Notes: generated by a model not told the origin, from the sequence alone. Shown: positions 43,167 through 53,111, counted from the stretch's first letter. The stretch is 64,000 nucleotides of DNA from Bifidobacterium oedipodis (GCF_012932425.1 NZ_JAAIII010000005.1:124001-188000); one strand, 5' to 3'. Translations and numbers: made by a program.

Positions 43167-43547
43167 ATGGCTAAGTACACCAACGATGAGCTGCTGGAAG
43201 CCTTCGGCGAGATGACCCTGGTCGAGCTCTCCGAGTTCGTGAAGGCCTTCGAGGAGAAGTTCGACGTCGAGGCTGCTGCTCCGGCTGCTGTCGCCGTTGC
43301 TGCTGCTCCGGCTGCTGCCGCTGCTGAGGAAGAGAAGGATGAGTTCGACGTCATCCTCTCCGCCGTCGGCGACAAGAAGATCCAGGTCATCAAGGCCGTG
43401 CGCGCCATCACCTCCCTCGGCCTGGCCGAGGCCAAGGCTCTCGTGGACGGCGCTCCGAAGCCCGTGCTCGAGAAGGCCAAGAAGGAAGACGCCGAGAAGG
43501 CCAAGGCTCAGCTGGAAGAAGCTGGCGCCACCGTCGAGCTCAAGTGA
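43167..43547 (+). CDS. rplL: 50S ribosomal protein L7/L12
   Basis: 126 residues. N-terminal dimerisation domain ([26 protein letters not shown]), an Ala-rich hinge (42-63) and a C-terminal domain [22 protein letters not shown]...[24 protein letters not shown] precedes the ATG. It recruits translation factors to the ribosome. Ends with a terminator at 43594-43632. Confidence 0.98.
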   Translation: MAKYTNDELLEAFGEMTLVELSEFVKAFEEKFDVEAAAPAAVAVAAAPAAAAAEEEKDEFDVILSAVGDKKIQVIKAVRAITSLGLAEAKALVDGAPKPVLEKAKKEDAEKAKAQLEEAGATVELK

Positions 43548-43593
43548 TTTTCGCGGCTTGAAGCCGCAGTCACTCGCTGACAACTTCTTGCAG

Positions 43594-43632
43594 AAACCCC
43601 GCGCATCTGAATCTCTCAGATACGCGGGGTTT
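43594..43632 (+). terminator. Rho-independent-like terminator after rplL
   Basis: AAACCCCGCG-ATCTGA pairs with TCAGAT-CGCGGGGTTT. The following T tract is weak. It also separates rplL from the convergent hipA. Confidence 0.8.
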
Positions 43633-43664
43633 CCGCTATTGTTGTGTTGTTCAATTTCAGTTAT

Positions 43665-44870
43665 TTATTGCAGTTTCTCTTTCCACATTCCAGTGTTGAC
43701 TTTCTTCAGCACATCAAACAGTCTGTCTTTCATAGTTGACGGCATACCATCGCACGCTGCGTCAAAACGTTCCCATACTTTGTTGGATATTTCAGTGGCG
43801 ATGTCAACTACACGTTGTTCATCCAAGCCGCATTCATGCGACAGCTTGGCCCAAGCGTTTTTATCAACCCATTCTGCGTATTCGGCATCGCCGATAGGCA
43901 TAGCGAGTTCCTGATCCAGCCCAATCCAGTAGCGCGTAGGCATGGCATCATACATAGGCGACAATTTCACGGTGCCATCATCTAGCATCAGCGAATAGTT
44001 CTTAGCGTGGGCATCACAATTGCCTATGCTCACGTTGAATGCCAGTTGTTGGATCCATTGGTACGCCAGCTCATCATCAGGGCATGCTACTCGCAGGATA
44101 TTCACACATTCAACTGGCATTGTGGAATACATGTCCTCCATCGGCTTGCCCAGCGCTTGTTGCAGATCTTCCATATGCAGCCGCTGTATTTGACCATTGT
44201 TGATACGGCGGTCGAAGCGCTCCACAACGTACACCTGTTCATCTTCGAATGTCGCTACCGTGGTATGCGGCACCTGTAATCCGCATAGGGCAGCCAAGTG
44301 CATTCCTGTATGTTCCAAGTAAGTGGCGTTGCTATAGTCCACTGAATCTGGTTTGAAGATATGCGTAGATGGCATACCGGCGTTCGGCCATGCCCAACGC
44401 TTGTTCAAACGCGTGAGCGTGAACTTGCCCTGTCCACCAGCTATGGAGAAGCGGCATCGTTGATCTTTCTCCCACCATTCGCTTCCCATACGACGGATGG
44501 CTCGGATGCGCTTAGCTATGGTTCCTTCATCCACATATTCGACGCCTTCCGAACGTAGATCAGGCATGATGTCGGAGGAAGAAAATATCAGTCCTCCGGT
44601 GGCATCCACACGGTCAAGCAGATCGAATGGATTGATGGAATCCTTATGCAGGCTGTCCATCATTGCATAACGTGCCTTGCGACTGGTCGGCAGCAGATTC
44701 TCCAGAAAGTTGGCGGGAGCATCCTGCTGCCAGCCGCCGTCTCTGGGCAGACTGAGACTGATCGACATATGGGGAGCGGCATCATCATACTGGAAACTGA
44801 CATGGCCGTCTTCTTCAGTGAACAACCCAACATACCGATTCGCCCACCATACATTCAATGTTCGGCTCAT
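43665..44870 (-). CDS. hipA: HipA-family serine/threonine kinase toxin
   Basis: 401 residues. N-terminal domain has the typical VWWANRYVGLF and FLENLLPTS. Kinase core has FSIAGGQGKFTL (nucleotide loop), STHIFKPD, VERFDRR and the catalytic motif GNCDAHAKNYSLM followed by LSPMYDAM. In the family, such kinases phosphorylate translation-related targets (for example glutamyl-tRNA synthetase) and cause growth arrest. The start overlaps the upstream hipB-like stop by ATGA. Confidence 0.9.
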   Translation of the reverse strand: MSRTLNVWWANRYVGLFTEEDGHVSFQYDDAAPHMSISLSLPRDGGWQQDAPANFLENLLPTSRKARYAMMDSLHKDSINPFDLLDRVDATGGLIFSSSDIMPDLRSEGVEYVDEGTIAKRIRAIRRMGSEWWEKDQRCRFSIAGGQGKFTLTRLNKRWAWPNAGMPSTHIFKPDSVDYSNATYLEHTGMHLAALCGLQVPHTTVATFEDEQVYVVERFDRRINNGQIQRLHMEDLQQALGKPMEDMYSTMPVECVNILRVACPDDELAYQWIQQLAFNVSIGNCDAHAKNYSLMLDDGTVKLSPMYDAMPTRYWIGLDQELAMPIGDAEYAEWVDKNAWAKLSHECGLDEQRVVDIATEISNKVWERFDAACDGMPSTMKDRLFDVLKKVNTGMWKEKLQ

Positions 44871-45232
44871 ATTGTTCCCCCTAGCGCGATGGTGGCGAAC
44901 TCCGTAGGGAGCAAGAATGGTTCGATATGTAATGTGTCGAATACGGGTTGCGCATATTCGATATCCGCTGCCCCCACATCCTCCAGCTGGTCGACAACTT
45001 TCACCGGCACTCTGGATTGGACGGCAAGCTGTTCGCGGGTCAGCATCATGCGCTCGCGTTCCTGTCGGACTGTTGCGCGTACGGATTCCAATGTGGGCAG
45101 ACGCTTCGCCCGAACGGTGGACGTGTGTGCGTACTGATCGGCCAGTTTGGTGAATTCGACGAGCTTACTGTCGTAGCGCTCCCAGAGATCATGTTGGAAG
45201 GAGCTTTCGGCTAATGCGTCGGCGTTTTGCAT
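44867..45232 (-). CDS. HipB-like antitoxin with helix-turn-helix
   Basis: 121 residues from the ATG that follows GAGAGGAGC; the longer reading to 45376 has no supporting site. The C-terminal half has a helix-turn-helix-like pattern (MMLTREQLAVQSRVPVKVVDQLE) as in HipB. The stop overlaps the hipA start (ATGA). It would bind its operator and neutralise HipA. The first 50 residues (acidic, helical, LAESSFQHDLWERYDSKL) are an extra N-terminal part compared with E. coli HipB. Confidence 0.75.
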   Translation of the reverse strand: MQNADALAESSFQHDLWERYDSKLVEFTKLADQYAHTSTVRAKRLPTLESVRATVRQERERMMLTREQLAVQSRVPVKVVDQLEDVGAADIEYAQPVFDTLHIEPFLLPTEFATIALGGTI

Positions 45233-45357
45233 GAATCGTGCTCCTCTCATTCTTGGGGTGCAATGGTTGGGCTGGAACGGTGTTGGCGTCCGATTGACTG
45301 ATGCCGCAAGAGTTACTGCAATAATAGTGCATGTCAGCAAACCAAGACTGTGACTAG

Positions 45358-46824
45358 GTGAGCGATAATGTAGCAATCATTCGCCGAGACGAATGGGGTG
45401 GTGGCATTATGGTCGGGCATACACTGAGGCGCGTGAATCAGGTGGAGCAGACAGTTAAGCAAACCGGAGTGCACGGTATCAAACGTGCCAGCGCGGATGC
45501 AAAATATCATCAGATGACCGAACAGCCGGTGGACAGGTTGATTCTGAAGCTGTGCGCGCCGGCGGTGCTTTCCAACTTGGTCACCATGGCCTACAACCTC
45601 ACCGACACCTATTTCATCGGGCGGCTCGGCACCTCCCAGTCCGGTGCCATCGGCATTGCCTTCTCCGTAATGACCGTGTTGCAAGCCTTGGGCTTCTTCT
45701 TCGGCAACGGTTCCGGCAATTCGATGAGCCGCGAGCTGGGCAAACAGAACAACGATCGTGCCGCTAGGCTACTGGCCGTCGGATTCGTGGGTGCCTTCCT
45801 ATCCGGACTGATCGTGGCGTCCATCGCCTTGATCACACTGCCGCATCTGGTGATGATGCTTGGCTCAACCTCCACCATCGCGCCCTACGCCGTCTCATAT
45901 CTCACACCGATCCTATGTGCCGCGCCGATGGTATGCGGTTCGTTTGCACTGAACGGATTGCTGCGTTACCAAGGCCAATCCATGTTCGGCATGATCGGAT
46001 TGGTTACCGGCGCGGTACTGAACTTTATGCTGGCACCGTTGTTTATTTTTGTGCTTGATATGGGCATTTTTGGTGCGGGACTTGCCACCGGCATCTGCCA
46101 GAGCGTGAGCTTCGTGTTGTTGACAACGTTCGCGCGCAAGTACGGCGTAATCAAACTATCGTTGCGGCAATGCCGGCCGGATACGCTGCTGGTGCGCGAG
46201 ATTCTCGGCGGTGGTCTGCCGTCTCTGGTGCGTCAGGGTGCAGGCTCCATCGCTACTACATGCGTGAATATCGCCGCCAACCCCTTTGGCGACGCAGCCA
46301 TCGCCGGCATGGCTATCGTTATGCGCATCATGCTGGCCGCCAACTCCGTTGTTGTGGGTCTAGGACAAGGCTTCCAGCCGGTGTGCGGCTACAATTTCGG
46401 CGCGGGGCTGTTCGACCGCGTCAAGCAGGGGTACCGGTTCACCGCCACGCTGTCCACTACGGTATTACTGGGCTTGGCTGTGCTGTTGTTTGCTTTCGCG
46501 CCCGTTTTCGTTGAGGTGTTCCGCTCCGACCCGGATGTGGTTGCGGTAGGAACGCTGGCCCTGCGTATCCAATGCATCACCGTGGCAGTGAACGGCTACA
46601 ACATGGCGTCGAATATGATGCAGCAAACCATCGGCAAAACCGGCGTGGCCAGTTTCCTGGCCATGTGCCGCACTGGTCTGTTCCTGGCACCCGTGGTGCT
46701 GATACTGCCGCACTTCCTTGGCGTGTTTGGCGTGCAGTTGGCTCAGTCCGTGTCTGACGTGCTGACGCTTCTGGTCACTATCCCGTTGCAGAATCGTGTA
46801 TTGGCTGGATTAAAGACCCGCTAA
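45358..46824 (+). CDS. MATE-family multidrug/sodium efflux transporter
   Basis: 488 residues from a GTG at 45358; the start is uncertain, because the conserved part begins at PVDRLILKLCAPAVLSNLVTMAYNLTDTYFIGRLG and ATGs at 45409 and 45514 are possible. About 12 membrane helices in two repeats; the second repeat has RQGAGSIATTCVNIAANPFGD. It would export cationic compounds by ion exchange. Divergent from the hipB-like gene; no regulator is adjacent. Confidence 0.88.
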   Translation: MSDNVAIIRRDEWGGGIMVGHTLRRVNQVEQTVKQTGVHGIKRASADAKYHQMTEQPVDRLILKLCAPAVLSNLVTMAYNLTDTYFIGRLGTSQSGAIGIAFSVMTVLQALGFFFGNGSGNSMSRELGKQNNDRAARLLAVGFVGAFLSGLIVASIALITLPHLVMMLGSTSTIAPYAVSYLTPILCAAPMVCGSFALNGLLRYQGQSMFGMIGLVTGAVLNFMLAPLFIFVLDMGIFGAGLATGICQSVSFVLLTTFARKYGVIKLSLRQCRPDTLLVREILGGGLPSLVRQGAGSIATTCVNIAANPFGDAAIAGMAIVMRIMLAANSVVVGLGQGFQPVCGYNFGAGLFDRVKQGYRFTATLSTTVLLGLAVLLFAFAPVFVEVFRSDPDVVAVGTLALRIQCITVAVNGYNMASNMMQQTIGKTGVASFLAMCRTGLFLAPVVLILPHFLGVFGVQLAQSVSDVLTLLVTIPLQNRVLAGLKTR

Positions 46825-46924
46825 TTGGCGGAAGTTGTCAATGAACCGACTTGACATCCGTCGAAAACCGGCAAAAGATGACACAATGGCACGTGAGTGT
46901 GAAGCGTATCGAGGAGGCAACCAA

Positions 46925-48346
46925 GTGAGCGAATGGACGGTGCGGGTAAACGGTGCCGATCAGGCCAGCGTCAAACCCGGCGAGCGCATGGAAATTGGGC
47001 GCAAACCGTTGCGCCCCCTGGCCGACGATGGCAATAGACGCCTTGACGTCGTCGATAGCACCAAGTCGATGTCCAAACGCCACGCCCTGTTTGAAGTCAA
47101 ACCCGGCGGCTCGGCAATCATCACCGATCTGAGCTCCACGAATGGTTCATATGTGGTGCGCGACAATGGCGATTTACTCAGACTTCCGCCCGATACTGAA
47201 TTCATGTTGCCGACCTCACCCATGCGCATGCAGTTCGGTGATGTGCCGGTTGATTTTGTGATGGTCGAGGACGATGACACCGCTGATGATCAGCCTGTGG
47301 CCAACCTGTTCGGCTATGCGGTGAACGAGCCTTCGCCCGAACCGGACGCCGCCGATATGTCGGTGGACGATATTTTGGACCTGCGTGCGGGGGAGCCCAC
47401 CACCATGTTCCGCGCTTCGAATGTGAAGCGCAAGGTGGATTCGCTTGATATGGAGCCGCTTGCCATTGTGCAGCCTGTGACTGAGCCGGAGGAACCCGCA
47501 AAGCCGCGTGACCTGTTCGTTGATGCCATGGCGCAGCAGAATGCCGATGAACTGGCAGAAGCGGATCGTGCGCATGCTGAGCTTGCAGCGCAGGTCGCGC
47601 CGTCTGCTCAGCCTGTTCAGGATACTCAGGGTGGGCAGCGTACTCAGCGCCCGGATTCGCCGGCTGGCGATCCGGTGCGTTCCGCCATGCATGATGTGGT
47701 GCCGGTGGAAGCGATTGCCCATGCCGTGGTCAGGCCTGTCGAACCGGCTCAGGTTGAACAGATCCAACAGCCGGTTGCAATGGTTGCTGATGCTGCGGCC
47801 GCAGTAGCACCTGAAGCATTGGCTGATGCGCCGAGCGAAGCAGACGTTGCCGAGCTGGCTGTAGCCGAATCGAATGCTACTGAACCGGCCGCTGCCGAAG
47901 CCGCCGAATCTAACGAACAGGTGGATGCAACGCAGTCTGCGCAATCTGCCGCGGACGATGAGTCGGCAGCAGATAAAACCATTGCAGTGGAAACGTCCGC
48001 CAATGTTGCTGCGGTGCAAACGCAGGATAATGCCAACGCCGGTGACTACACGCCTGCCTTTGAGGCCGGATCCGTGTTCGAACGCGTGGCCAAAGGCGAG
48101 TTCAAAGCCGCCGAGGAAGTGATTGAGATTGACGGTCTCAATTCGACCGACGCCAAAACCACGCAGGATTTCTCCACACAGTTCGAAATGGCGCGTCACC
48201 CCGAATTGCTGGCCTTCCTTGCCATGAACCCATATTTATACGATGACCTGTATGCCTGGCTTGCCGCACGCGGTGAGCGGGATATTGATGAGGCACTGGC
48301 CCACAACTCGGGCTATCAGGAATACCGCGAAGCGGTTGGAAAGTGA
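46925..48346 (+). CDS. FHA-domain protein with long disordered linker
   Basis: 473 residues from a GTG seven bases after AGGAGG. FHA domain at about 20-95 with all key positions: IGRKP, SMSKRHA, DLSSTNGSYV, so it should bind phosphothreonine peptides. An Ala/Glu/Gln-rich, probably disordered region (130-390) follows. The C-terminal 75 residues form a helical module (MARHPELLAFLAMNPYLYDDL, then WLAARGERDIDEAL) that resembles repeat domains seen in actinobacterial proteins. It overlaps the next gene by GTGA, implying tight coupling with the 1206-residue protein. Confidence 0.85.
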   Translation: MSEWTVRVNGADQASVKPGERMEIGRKPLRPLADDGNRRLDVVDSTKSMSKRHALFEVKPGGSAIITDLSSTNGSYVVRDNGDLLRLPPDTEFMLPTSPMRMQFGDVPVDFVMVEDDDTADDQPVANLFGYAVNEPSPEPDAADMSVDDILDLRAGEPTTMFRASNVKRKVDSLDMEPLAIVQPVTEPEEPAKPRDLFVDAMAQQNADELAEADRAHAELAAQVAPSAQPVQDTQGGQRTQRPDSPAGDPVRSAMHDVVPVEAIAHAVVRPVEPAQVEQIQQPVAMVADAAAAVAPEALADAPSEADVAELAVAESNATEPAAAEAAESNEQVDATQSAQSAADDESAADKTIAVETSANVAAVQTQDNANAGDYTPAFEAGSVFERVAKGEFKAAEEVIEIDGLNSTDAKTTQDFSTQFEMARHPELLAFLAMNPYLYDDLYAWLAARGERDIDEALAHNSGYQEYREAVGK

Positions 48347-51300
48347 GCCCACAGATGACTCAAACAAGCACTACGAACGTTGCTTCCGGCTTGGATCATA
48401 TTCGCCGTTGGCGTGACCAATACCGCAGCATGCTGGCACCCACCCCGCTGGAGGATGTGAACCAGCTGGCCGCCAAACTTGATATCACGCACGCCCACCC
48501 CTCGGGCATCGCCCAACTGTTCGCCTCTGGGCACGTGACGCTGGAATCGCTGTTCCGCGACAGCGGTGTGCTCAAGGCCGCCGAACGCCACGTGTCTCGC
48601 GTGCTGGACGATCAAATCGCCAAGCAGCGCGTCTCCGGCGTGGCTGAACTGTCACTGGTGGTCGGTGTGGCCACATGGAAAGGCAACGCACTGCCCGTGC
48701 TGCTGTACCCGGTGCAGGTCACTACACCAGATCATGAATCACCCATGATTCGCGTGATCGGACGTGTCAAGCTCAACACGGCGTTCGTTACCGTGCTGCG
48801 CGAACAAGGCGTTACCCTCGACGAATCCTCACTGTTTGACGGTTCCACCTATGAAAGCGGTGCGCCGGAAACCTCCGCCATGTTCAGCCGCATCACCGCA
48901 GAGGCTGCGGAAAACATCGCCGATTTCACCATCGAACGCCAAATCGTGCTCGGCTGTTTCATGGATCCGAACGCGCTGATCATCAACGAAAGCCAGCAAC
49001 TGATCAACGAACTGGAAAACGGCGCCACCGGCAATACGCTACTCGATGCGCTCGCCGGCCATGAAACCGCGCAGGCGAACCTGCGGGATGCGAAACTGCC
49101 GGACTATAGTCCCTTCGATGTTGATCCGCATGCCGAATATGAGGTCGGCGATGTGGATAATACCGTACGGTATGCCGCCTCCTTGGCTGCGGACGGCCAT
49201 AATATCGTGGTGGACAATGCCAAAGGCAGTGCCGACCAGGCTGTGGCTATTGCCGCACGTTGCCTGATGAACGGCCGCTCGGTGCTGTACGTGCCGGGAG
49301 CCGGCGAACAGCGTCGTCGTTTCATGCAAACGGTATCGGCCAACGAATTATCCGGGCAGATGCTGGATGTGGCCGATGAGAACGCCAAAGCTGCTGTAGA
49401 CAAGCAGCTGATTGCCGCCGTAGGGTTCCAGCCTGGGGTTGCCACGCAGCGATTCGACCAGTTGGCCGATGAGCTGGTTGGTGTACGTTCGCGTCTGACC
49501 CGTTATTTGGGTGAGCTGCATGGTGGCAGCGATAAATGGAAGGTTTCGGCCTATGAAACCATCCAGAACCTCGCCCGCATCTCCACCCTGCCCACGCATC
49601 CGGCCACGCATGTGCGACTCAGCGAACAAACGGCGCTGCGCGTGGGCAACGATATGGACGCTTGGATCAGCAAGCTTGAACGCGCCGGCGAACTCGGCGA
49701 ATTCACCATCGGGCCGGACGATACCGCCTGGTATAAGGCTTCCATCACCTCCGAAGACCAGGCAGTCAAGGCGTACCAGCGTGTGGATGACCTGCTGCGC
49801 CGTTATCTGCCTGCCACCCGCGAGCAGGTAGCCCGCACTGTGGAAACCTGCGGGTTCCCCGTGCCTGCGACTGCACACGAGTGGGGACGTCAGGTCACGG
49901 TGCTCAAGAATCTGCGCCGCGTGCTCGACGTGTTCCAGCCGGAGATTTTCGAACGTGACATCGAATCGATGATTGAGGCTACCAAACCCAAAGCCGCGCG
50001 CAAGGTGGAGGGTACCACCATGGGCTTCTGGGAACGCCGCCGCCATGTTAAGGAAGCCAAGGGGCTGTTGCGTGTGGGTGCCCAGGTCGAGGATCTGCAC
50101 GAGGCGTTGAAGGTGGTGGCCAAGCAGGGTGAGCAGTGGCATCAGTTCGTGCCTCACGGCGGCTGGCCGGTGTTGCCGAACAAACTCGATGACATCATCT
50201 CCACCCAGGATGAACTTGGCAGCAACCTGATGGCGCTGGATGCCATTCTGTCCACCACGCCGGCTGGCGGTAACCTCGAAACCTCTGACCTCAACAAGGT
50301 TGAAGAGCGACTCAAAGCGCTGCTTGACGACCGCAAGGCGTTGGATACATTGCCTGAACGTTGCCTGTTGGAGCAGGATTTCAACGGTTGCGGCCTGGGC
50401 GAGCTGGTTGAGGATTTGACCAACCGCCGTATTGAAGTCACCCAGGTGCGTGGCGAAGTGCAGCTTGCTTGGTGGACCACGGTATTCGAGGATATCGTGC
50501 GCTCCTCGGCCATCATCTCCAATCAGGATGGCTCCGCCCTGCAAGCCGCTTCCGACCGATTCGCCCAGGTTGATGTGGAGCATGTGCGCTCCATCGGCCC
50601 TATGGTGGCGCAGGAATCGATGCGTCGCCTGTGCGATATGCTGTTCTCGCGCACGCAGGAGGCCAACCAGCTGCATACTGTGCTGGCCGGGCGCTCCAAC
50701 GTGGCGTTGAGCCGTGTGCGCCGTGATCATCCTGAGATTCTGGCGGCTGCCAAACCGATTCTGGTGGCTACTCCCGGCACTCTGGCCGCTCTCACCGAAC
50801 CGGGTGTAATTGCCGATGTGGCGATTCTTGACGCGTGCGCGCATATGCCTTCCATCGAACTACTCACTGTGCTCAGCCGTGTGCGTCAGGTGGTGGTGAT
50901 TGCCCATTGCCAGACGGTCACCTCGGAAGGCGTCAAGCAGCTGATCGGCATGCTCCCGCACGTGCAGATCGAAGCTGCCCCGGTGCGCCGTGCGCCACGA
51001 TTGGCCGCATTCCTTGAATCCGAAGGCTATGGTGCCGTGCGTTTCGACGCCGCCACTGAGGCGGCAGCCGGCGAAGTGAACTATCACCGCATCGAAGCCA
51101 ATGGTGTGCCCGTTATGTCGTCCGGTCTGGTGGAGTCCAGTCAGCAGGAGATTGAAGAGGTTATCCGCCTCATCACCGAACGCGCCTCAAGTTTCACCAT
51201 CGTTCCGGCCAGCTACCTGCTGGTGGTGGTGAGCCTGACCGAGGTGTTCCGCATTCGTTTGGGTGCCGAGCTCAAATCGTTGGCGTCCAAGTCCAAAGAG

Positions 51301-51963
51301 ATGGGCCGATTCCTGCGCCATGTGCGCATCGTGTCGCTCAAGGATGTCGCCGGCTGCCGCGCCACGGATGTGATTCTTTCGCTGTGCTACGCCAAGACCA
51401 CGCATGGTCGTTTGCTGCAACAGTTCGGCATAGCCGACAGCGAAGCGGGACGTGGCATGCTGCTGGATGCGTTGGCCTTGGCCGACCGCAATCTTGACAT
51501 TGTGTCCGCATTCGGCACCGAAGACATGGACTCCGAGCGCCTGCACCAAAGTGGTGCGAAATTCCTCAAGACCATGCTCGGCTGGGCCGAGCAGCTTGAT
51601 GGGCGTTCGGTGTTGCCGGTGCGCGACGCCGAAGGCAGCAATGTGCTGTTCGCTGACCTTGCCGAACGTATTCGTGCGCGCGGTTTGGATGCTGCGGTCG
51701 ATTACGGTTTCGATAAGGGCGTGAAGATTCCTCTGGTGGTCGGTTTGAAGGGCAAGCCGTTCGCTTTGGCTGTGCAAACCGATGATGCGAACTTCATGTC
51801 GGTGCAATCCACCCGCCGCCGCCATCGCCTGTCCGCACAGGATTTGATTTCCCTGGGTTGGAACGTGATGACCGTGTGGAGTGTGGGTGCGTTCGTGAAC
51901 CCCGATAAAGAGGTTGACCGCATCATTGCCCGCGTTGGCGAGATTTACCGCGAGGTCGAGTAA
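48343..51963 (+). CDS. Large protein resembling a catalytically degenerate SF1 helicase with VSR-type nuclease end
   Basis: 1206 residues. The order matches AAA_11/AAA_12-type SF1 helicases with a C-terminal MTES_1575/VSR-type nuclease fold, but the motifs are altered. The P-loop position reads VVDNAKGSADQ (about 285-297), with no GKT/S. The Walker B position is AILDACAHM (about 828), with no DEA. Motif V/VI region VSLKDVAGCRATDVILSL (~997) is recognisable, but the arginine motif TRAR is ALADRNL. The C-terminal fold ends RRRHRLSAQDLISLGWNVMT-VWS, but with AVQTDDANF in place of the acidic triad. It probably acts as a structural or regulatory pseudoenzyme. It may start at 48343 (GTG, overlapping) or 48355 (ATG). 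Confidence 0.75.
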   Translation: MSPQMTQTSTTNVASGLDHIRRWRDQYRSMLAPTPLEDVNQLAAKLDITHAHPSGIAQLFASGHVTLESLFRDSGVLKAAERHVSRVLDDQIAKQRVSGVAELSLVVGVATWKGNALPVLLYPVQVTTPDHESPMIRVIGRVKLNTAFVTVLREQGVTLDESSLFDGSTYESGAPETSAMFSRITAEAAENIADFTIERQIVLGCFMDPNALIINESQQLINELENGATGNTLLDALAGHETAQANLRDAKLPDYSPFDVDPHAEYEVGDVDNTVRYAASLAADGHNIVVDNAKGSADQAVAIAARCLMNGRSVLYVPGAGEQRRRFMQTVSANELSGQMLDVADENAKAAVDKQLIAAVGFQPGVATQRFDQLADELVGVRSRLTRYLGELHGGSDKWKVSAYETIQNLARISTLPTHPATHVRLSEQTALRVGNDMDAWISKLERAGELGEFTIGPDDTAWYKASITSEDQAVKAYQRVDDLLRRYLPATREQVARTVETCGFPVPATAHEWGRQVTVLKNLRRVLDVFQPEIFERDIESMIEATKPKAARKVEGTTMGFWERRRHVKEAKGLLRVGAQVEDLHEALKVVAKQGEQWHQFVPHGGWPVLPNKLDDIISTQDELGSNLMALDAILSTTPAGGNLETSDLNKVEERLKALLDDRKALDTLPERCLLEQDFNGCGLGELVEDLTNRRIEVTQVRGEVQLAWWTTVFEDIVRSSAIISNQDGSALQAASDRFAQVDVEHVRSIGPMVAQESMRRLCDMLFSRTQEANQLHTVLAGRSNVALSRVRRDHPEILAAAKPILVATPGTLAALTEPGVIADVAILDACAHMPSIELLTVLSRVRQVVVIAHCQTVTSEGVKQLIGMLPHVQIEAAPVRRAPRLAAFLESEGYGAVRFDAATEAAAGEVNYHRIEANGVPVMSSGLVESSQQEIEEVIRLITERASSFTIVPASYLLVVVSLTEVFRIRLGAELKSLASKSKEMGRFLRHVRIVSLKDVAGCRATDVILSLCYAKTTHGRLLQQFGIADSEAGRGMLLDALALADRNLDIVSAFGTEDMDSERLHQSGAKFLKTMLGWAEQLDGRSVLPVRDAEGSNVLFADLAERIRARGLDAAVDYGFDKGVKIPLVVGLKGKPFALAVQTDDANFMSVQSTRRRHRLSAQDLISLGWNVMTVWSVGAFVNPDKEVDRIIARVGEIYREVE

Positions 51964-51965
51964 TC

Positions 51966-52166
51966 ATGGCTGAATATTCGGCCTCGCGCCGCACTCCGCG
52001 TGCACATAAGCGCGTGGTGATGAAAGGCACTGAGCGTTTCGACGCCGATGGCGTCAAACTCGAACCCGGTGACATGCAAACCTCTCAGCAGCGCGCCGCG
52101 GATGACGACAAGCGCATCCTCGGCGAGCTGCCTCCGCATTGGGCTGTGTTCAATGAGCGCCAGTAG
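51966..52166 (+). CDS. Small conserved-looking protein of unknown function
   Basis: 66 residues, two bases after the stop of the 1206-residue protein. Basic start MAEYSASRRTPRAHKRV, charged and with no hydrophobic segment; ends LPPHWAVFNERQ. The close spacing suggests it belongs to the FHA/pseudo-helicase transcript. No family recognised. Confidence 0.7.
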   Translation: MAEYSASRRTPRAHKRVVMKGTERFDADGVKLEPGDMQTSQQRAADDDKRILGELPPHWAVFNERQ

Positions 52167-52263
52167 AGCGCAGCTGTTGCTCCGCGCTGGCATGCCCTAT
52201 CAGCAGGATGCGGTCATACGTGAGTCGCGTGCGAAGGGTGGGAACCGGTATGGGATGGTGCAA

Positions 52264-52923
52264 CTAGCGCATCACTGCCATAATCGCACCGGCCTCCTGT
52301 AACGCCATCACACGCGCCGCTGCCTGAGGATCCATGGCGAACGAGACGGTCTGGACTCCCTGACTCAGGACGTTGCCATTACTTGAAGCGGAGCCATAAC
52401 CATAATCTTCCGAATCGGATATATGGGCACCCATAACTAATGCATCGTCGGTCAAGGTACATTCCTCACCCTCGCAGCCGACGGCCGACACCAGGCGTAC
52501 GCGATCACCAGCCAGTAGCTCTTCGGGATTGCTGGCCAATCTCACCTCGATAACGGTGGTGCCGGTTGGGGCCAATGGTGCGTCCCGTGCCATATGCGTG
52601 GAAATCGGATCGTTGACTTCGATGGTGATTTGGGCGACTTTGCCCGTCACCTGCTCAACCTGCGTGAGTATCGACGGTCCGATAAGCGATTGTGGTGCGC
52701 TGATTATTTGTACATCATCAGCTCTGATTACCGCACCTCGTTCAATAGTTTGCGCTGCCACCGCCATTGGTGCGGTCGCAATCGTGGACAACACTGCTTC
52801 TAACGCGCACCACACGGCGAGACCTGCGCATAATGCTGCGGTCAAGCGTCGCATAACGTGCAATGCACGCCTGCGTTGCAGCGAGCCGCGGGCTGGCGGT
52901 TTGAACAAGGATAAGGTCACCAT
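52264..52923 (-). CDS. SAF-domain protein (CpaB/RcpC-like), one membrane segment
   Basis: 219 residues from the ATG at 52923 (a longer reading adds 26). One membrane segment (LTAALCAGLAVWCALEAVL, near 27-45) is followed by an SAF-type domain with AAQTIERGAVIRADDVQIIS, the pattern of CpaB and flagellar FlgA proteins. The C-terminal part has a second beta region. In Flp/Tad pili CpaB helps secretin assembly, but no other pilus gene is near, so the role is open. Confidence 0.75.
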   Translation of the reverse strand: MVTLSLFKPPARGSLQRRRALHVMRRLTAALCAGLAVWCALEAVLSTIATAPMAVAAQTIERGAVIRADDVQIISAPQSLIGPSILTQVEQVTGKVAQITIEVNDPISTHMARDAPLAPTGTTVIEVRLASNPEELLAGDRVRLVSAVGCEGEECTLTDDALVMGAHISDSEDYGYGSASSNGNVLSQGVQTVSFAMDPQAAARVMALQEAGAIMAVMR

Positions 52924-53078
52924 GCTCTCATGGTGAGGGACGAATCCGCGGCTGCGCAAGCCAGAACGACCTATGTGCATCGAGCTTGCGAAGTTATCCA
53001 CAATGATGATGTATCGCCAGTGGCTAACGTCCGCAACTCTTTTCTGAACTCACCTATCGCGTTCGGTACATATACAAA

Positions 53079-53111
53079 AATCCCTCGCCGCCACAACAGG
53101 AGTGAGGGATT
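53079..53111 (-). terminator. Rho-independent terminator of the FmdB-type gene
   Basis: On the minus strand AATCCCTC pairs with GAGGGATT and is followed by TTTT. It lies downstream of the zinc-ribbon gene. Confidence 0.8.
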
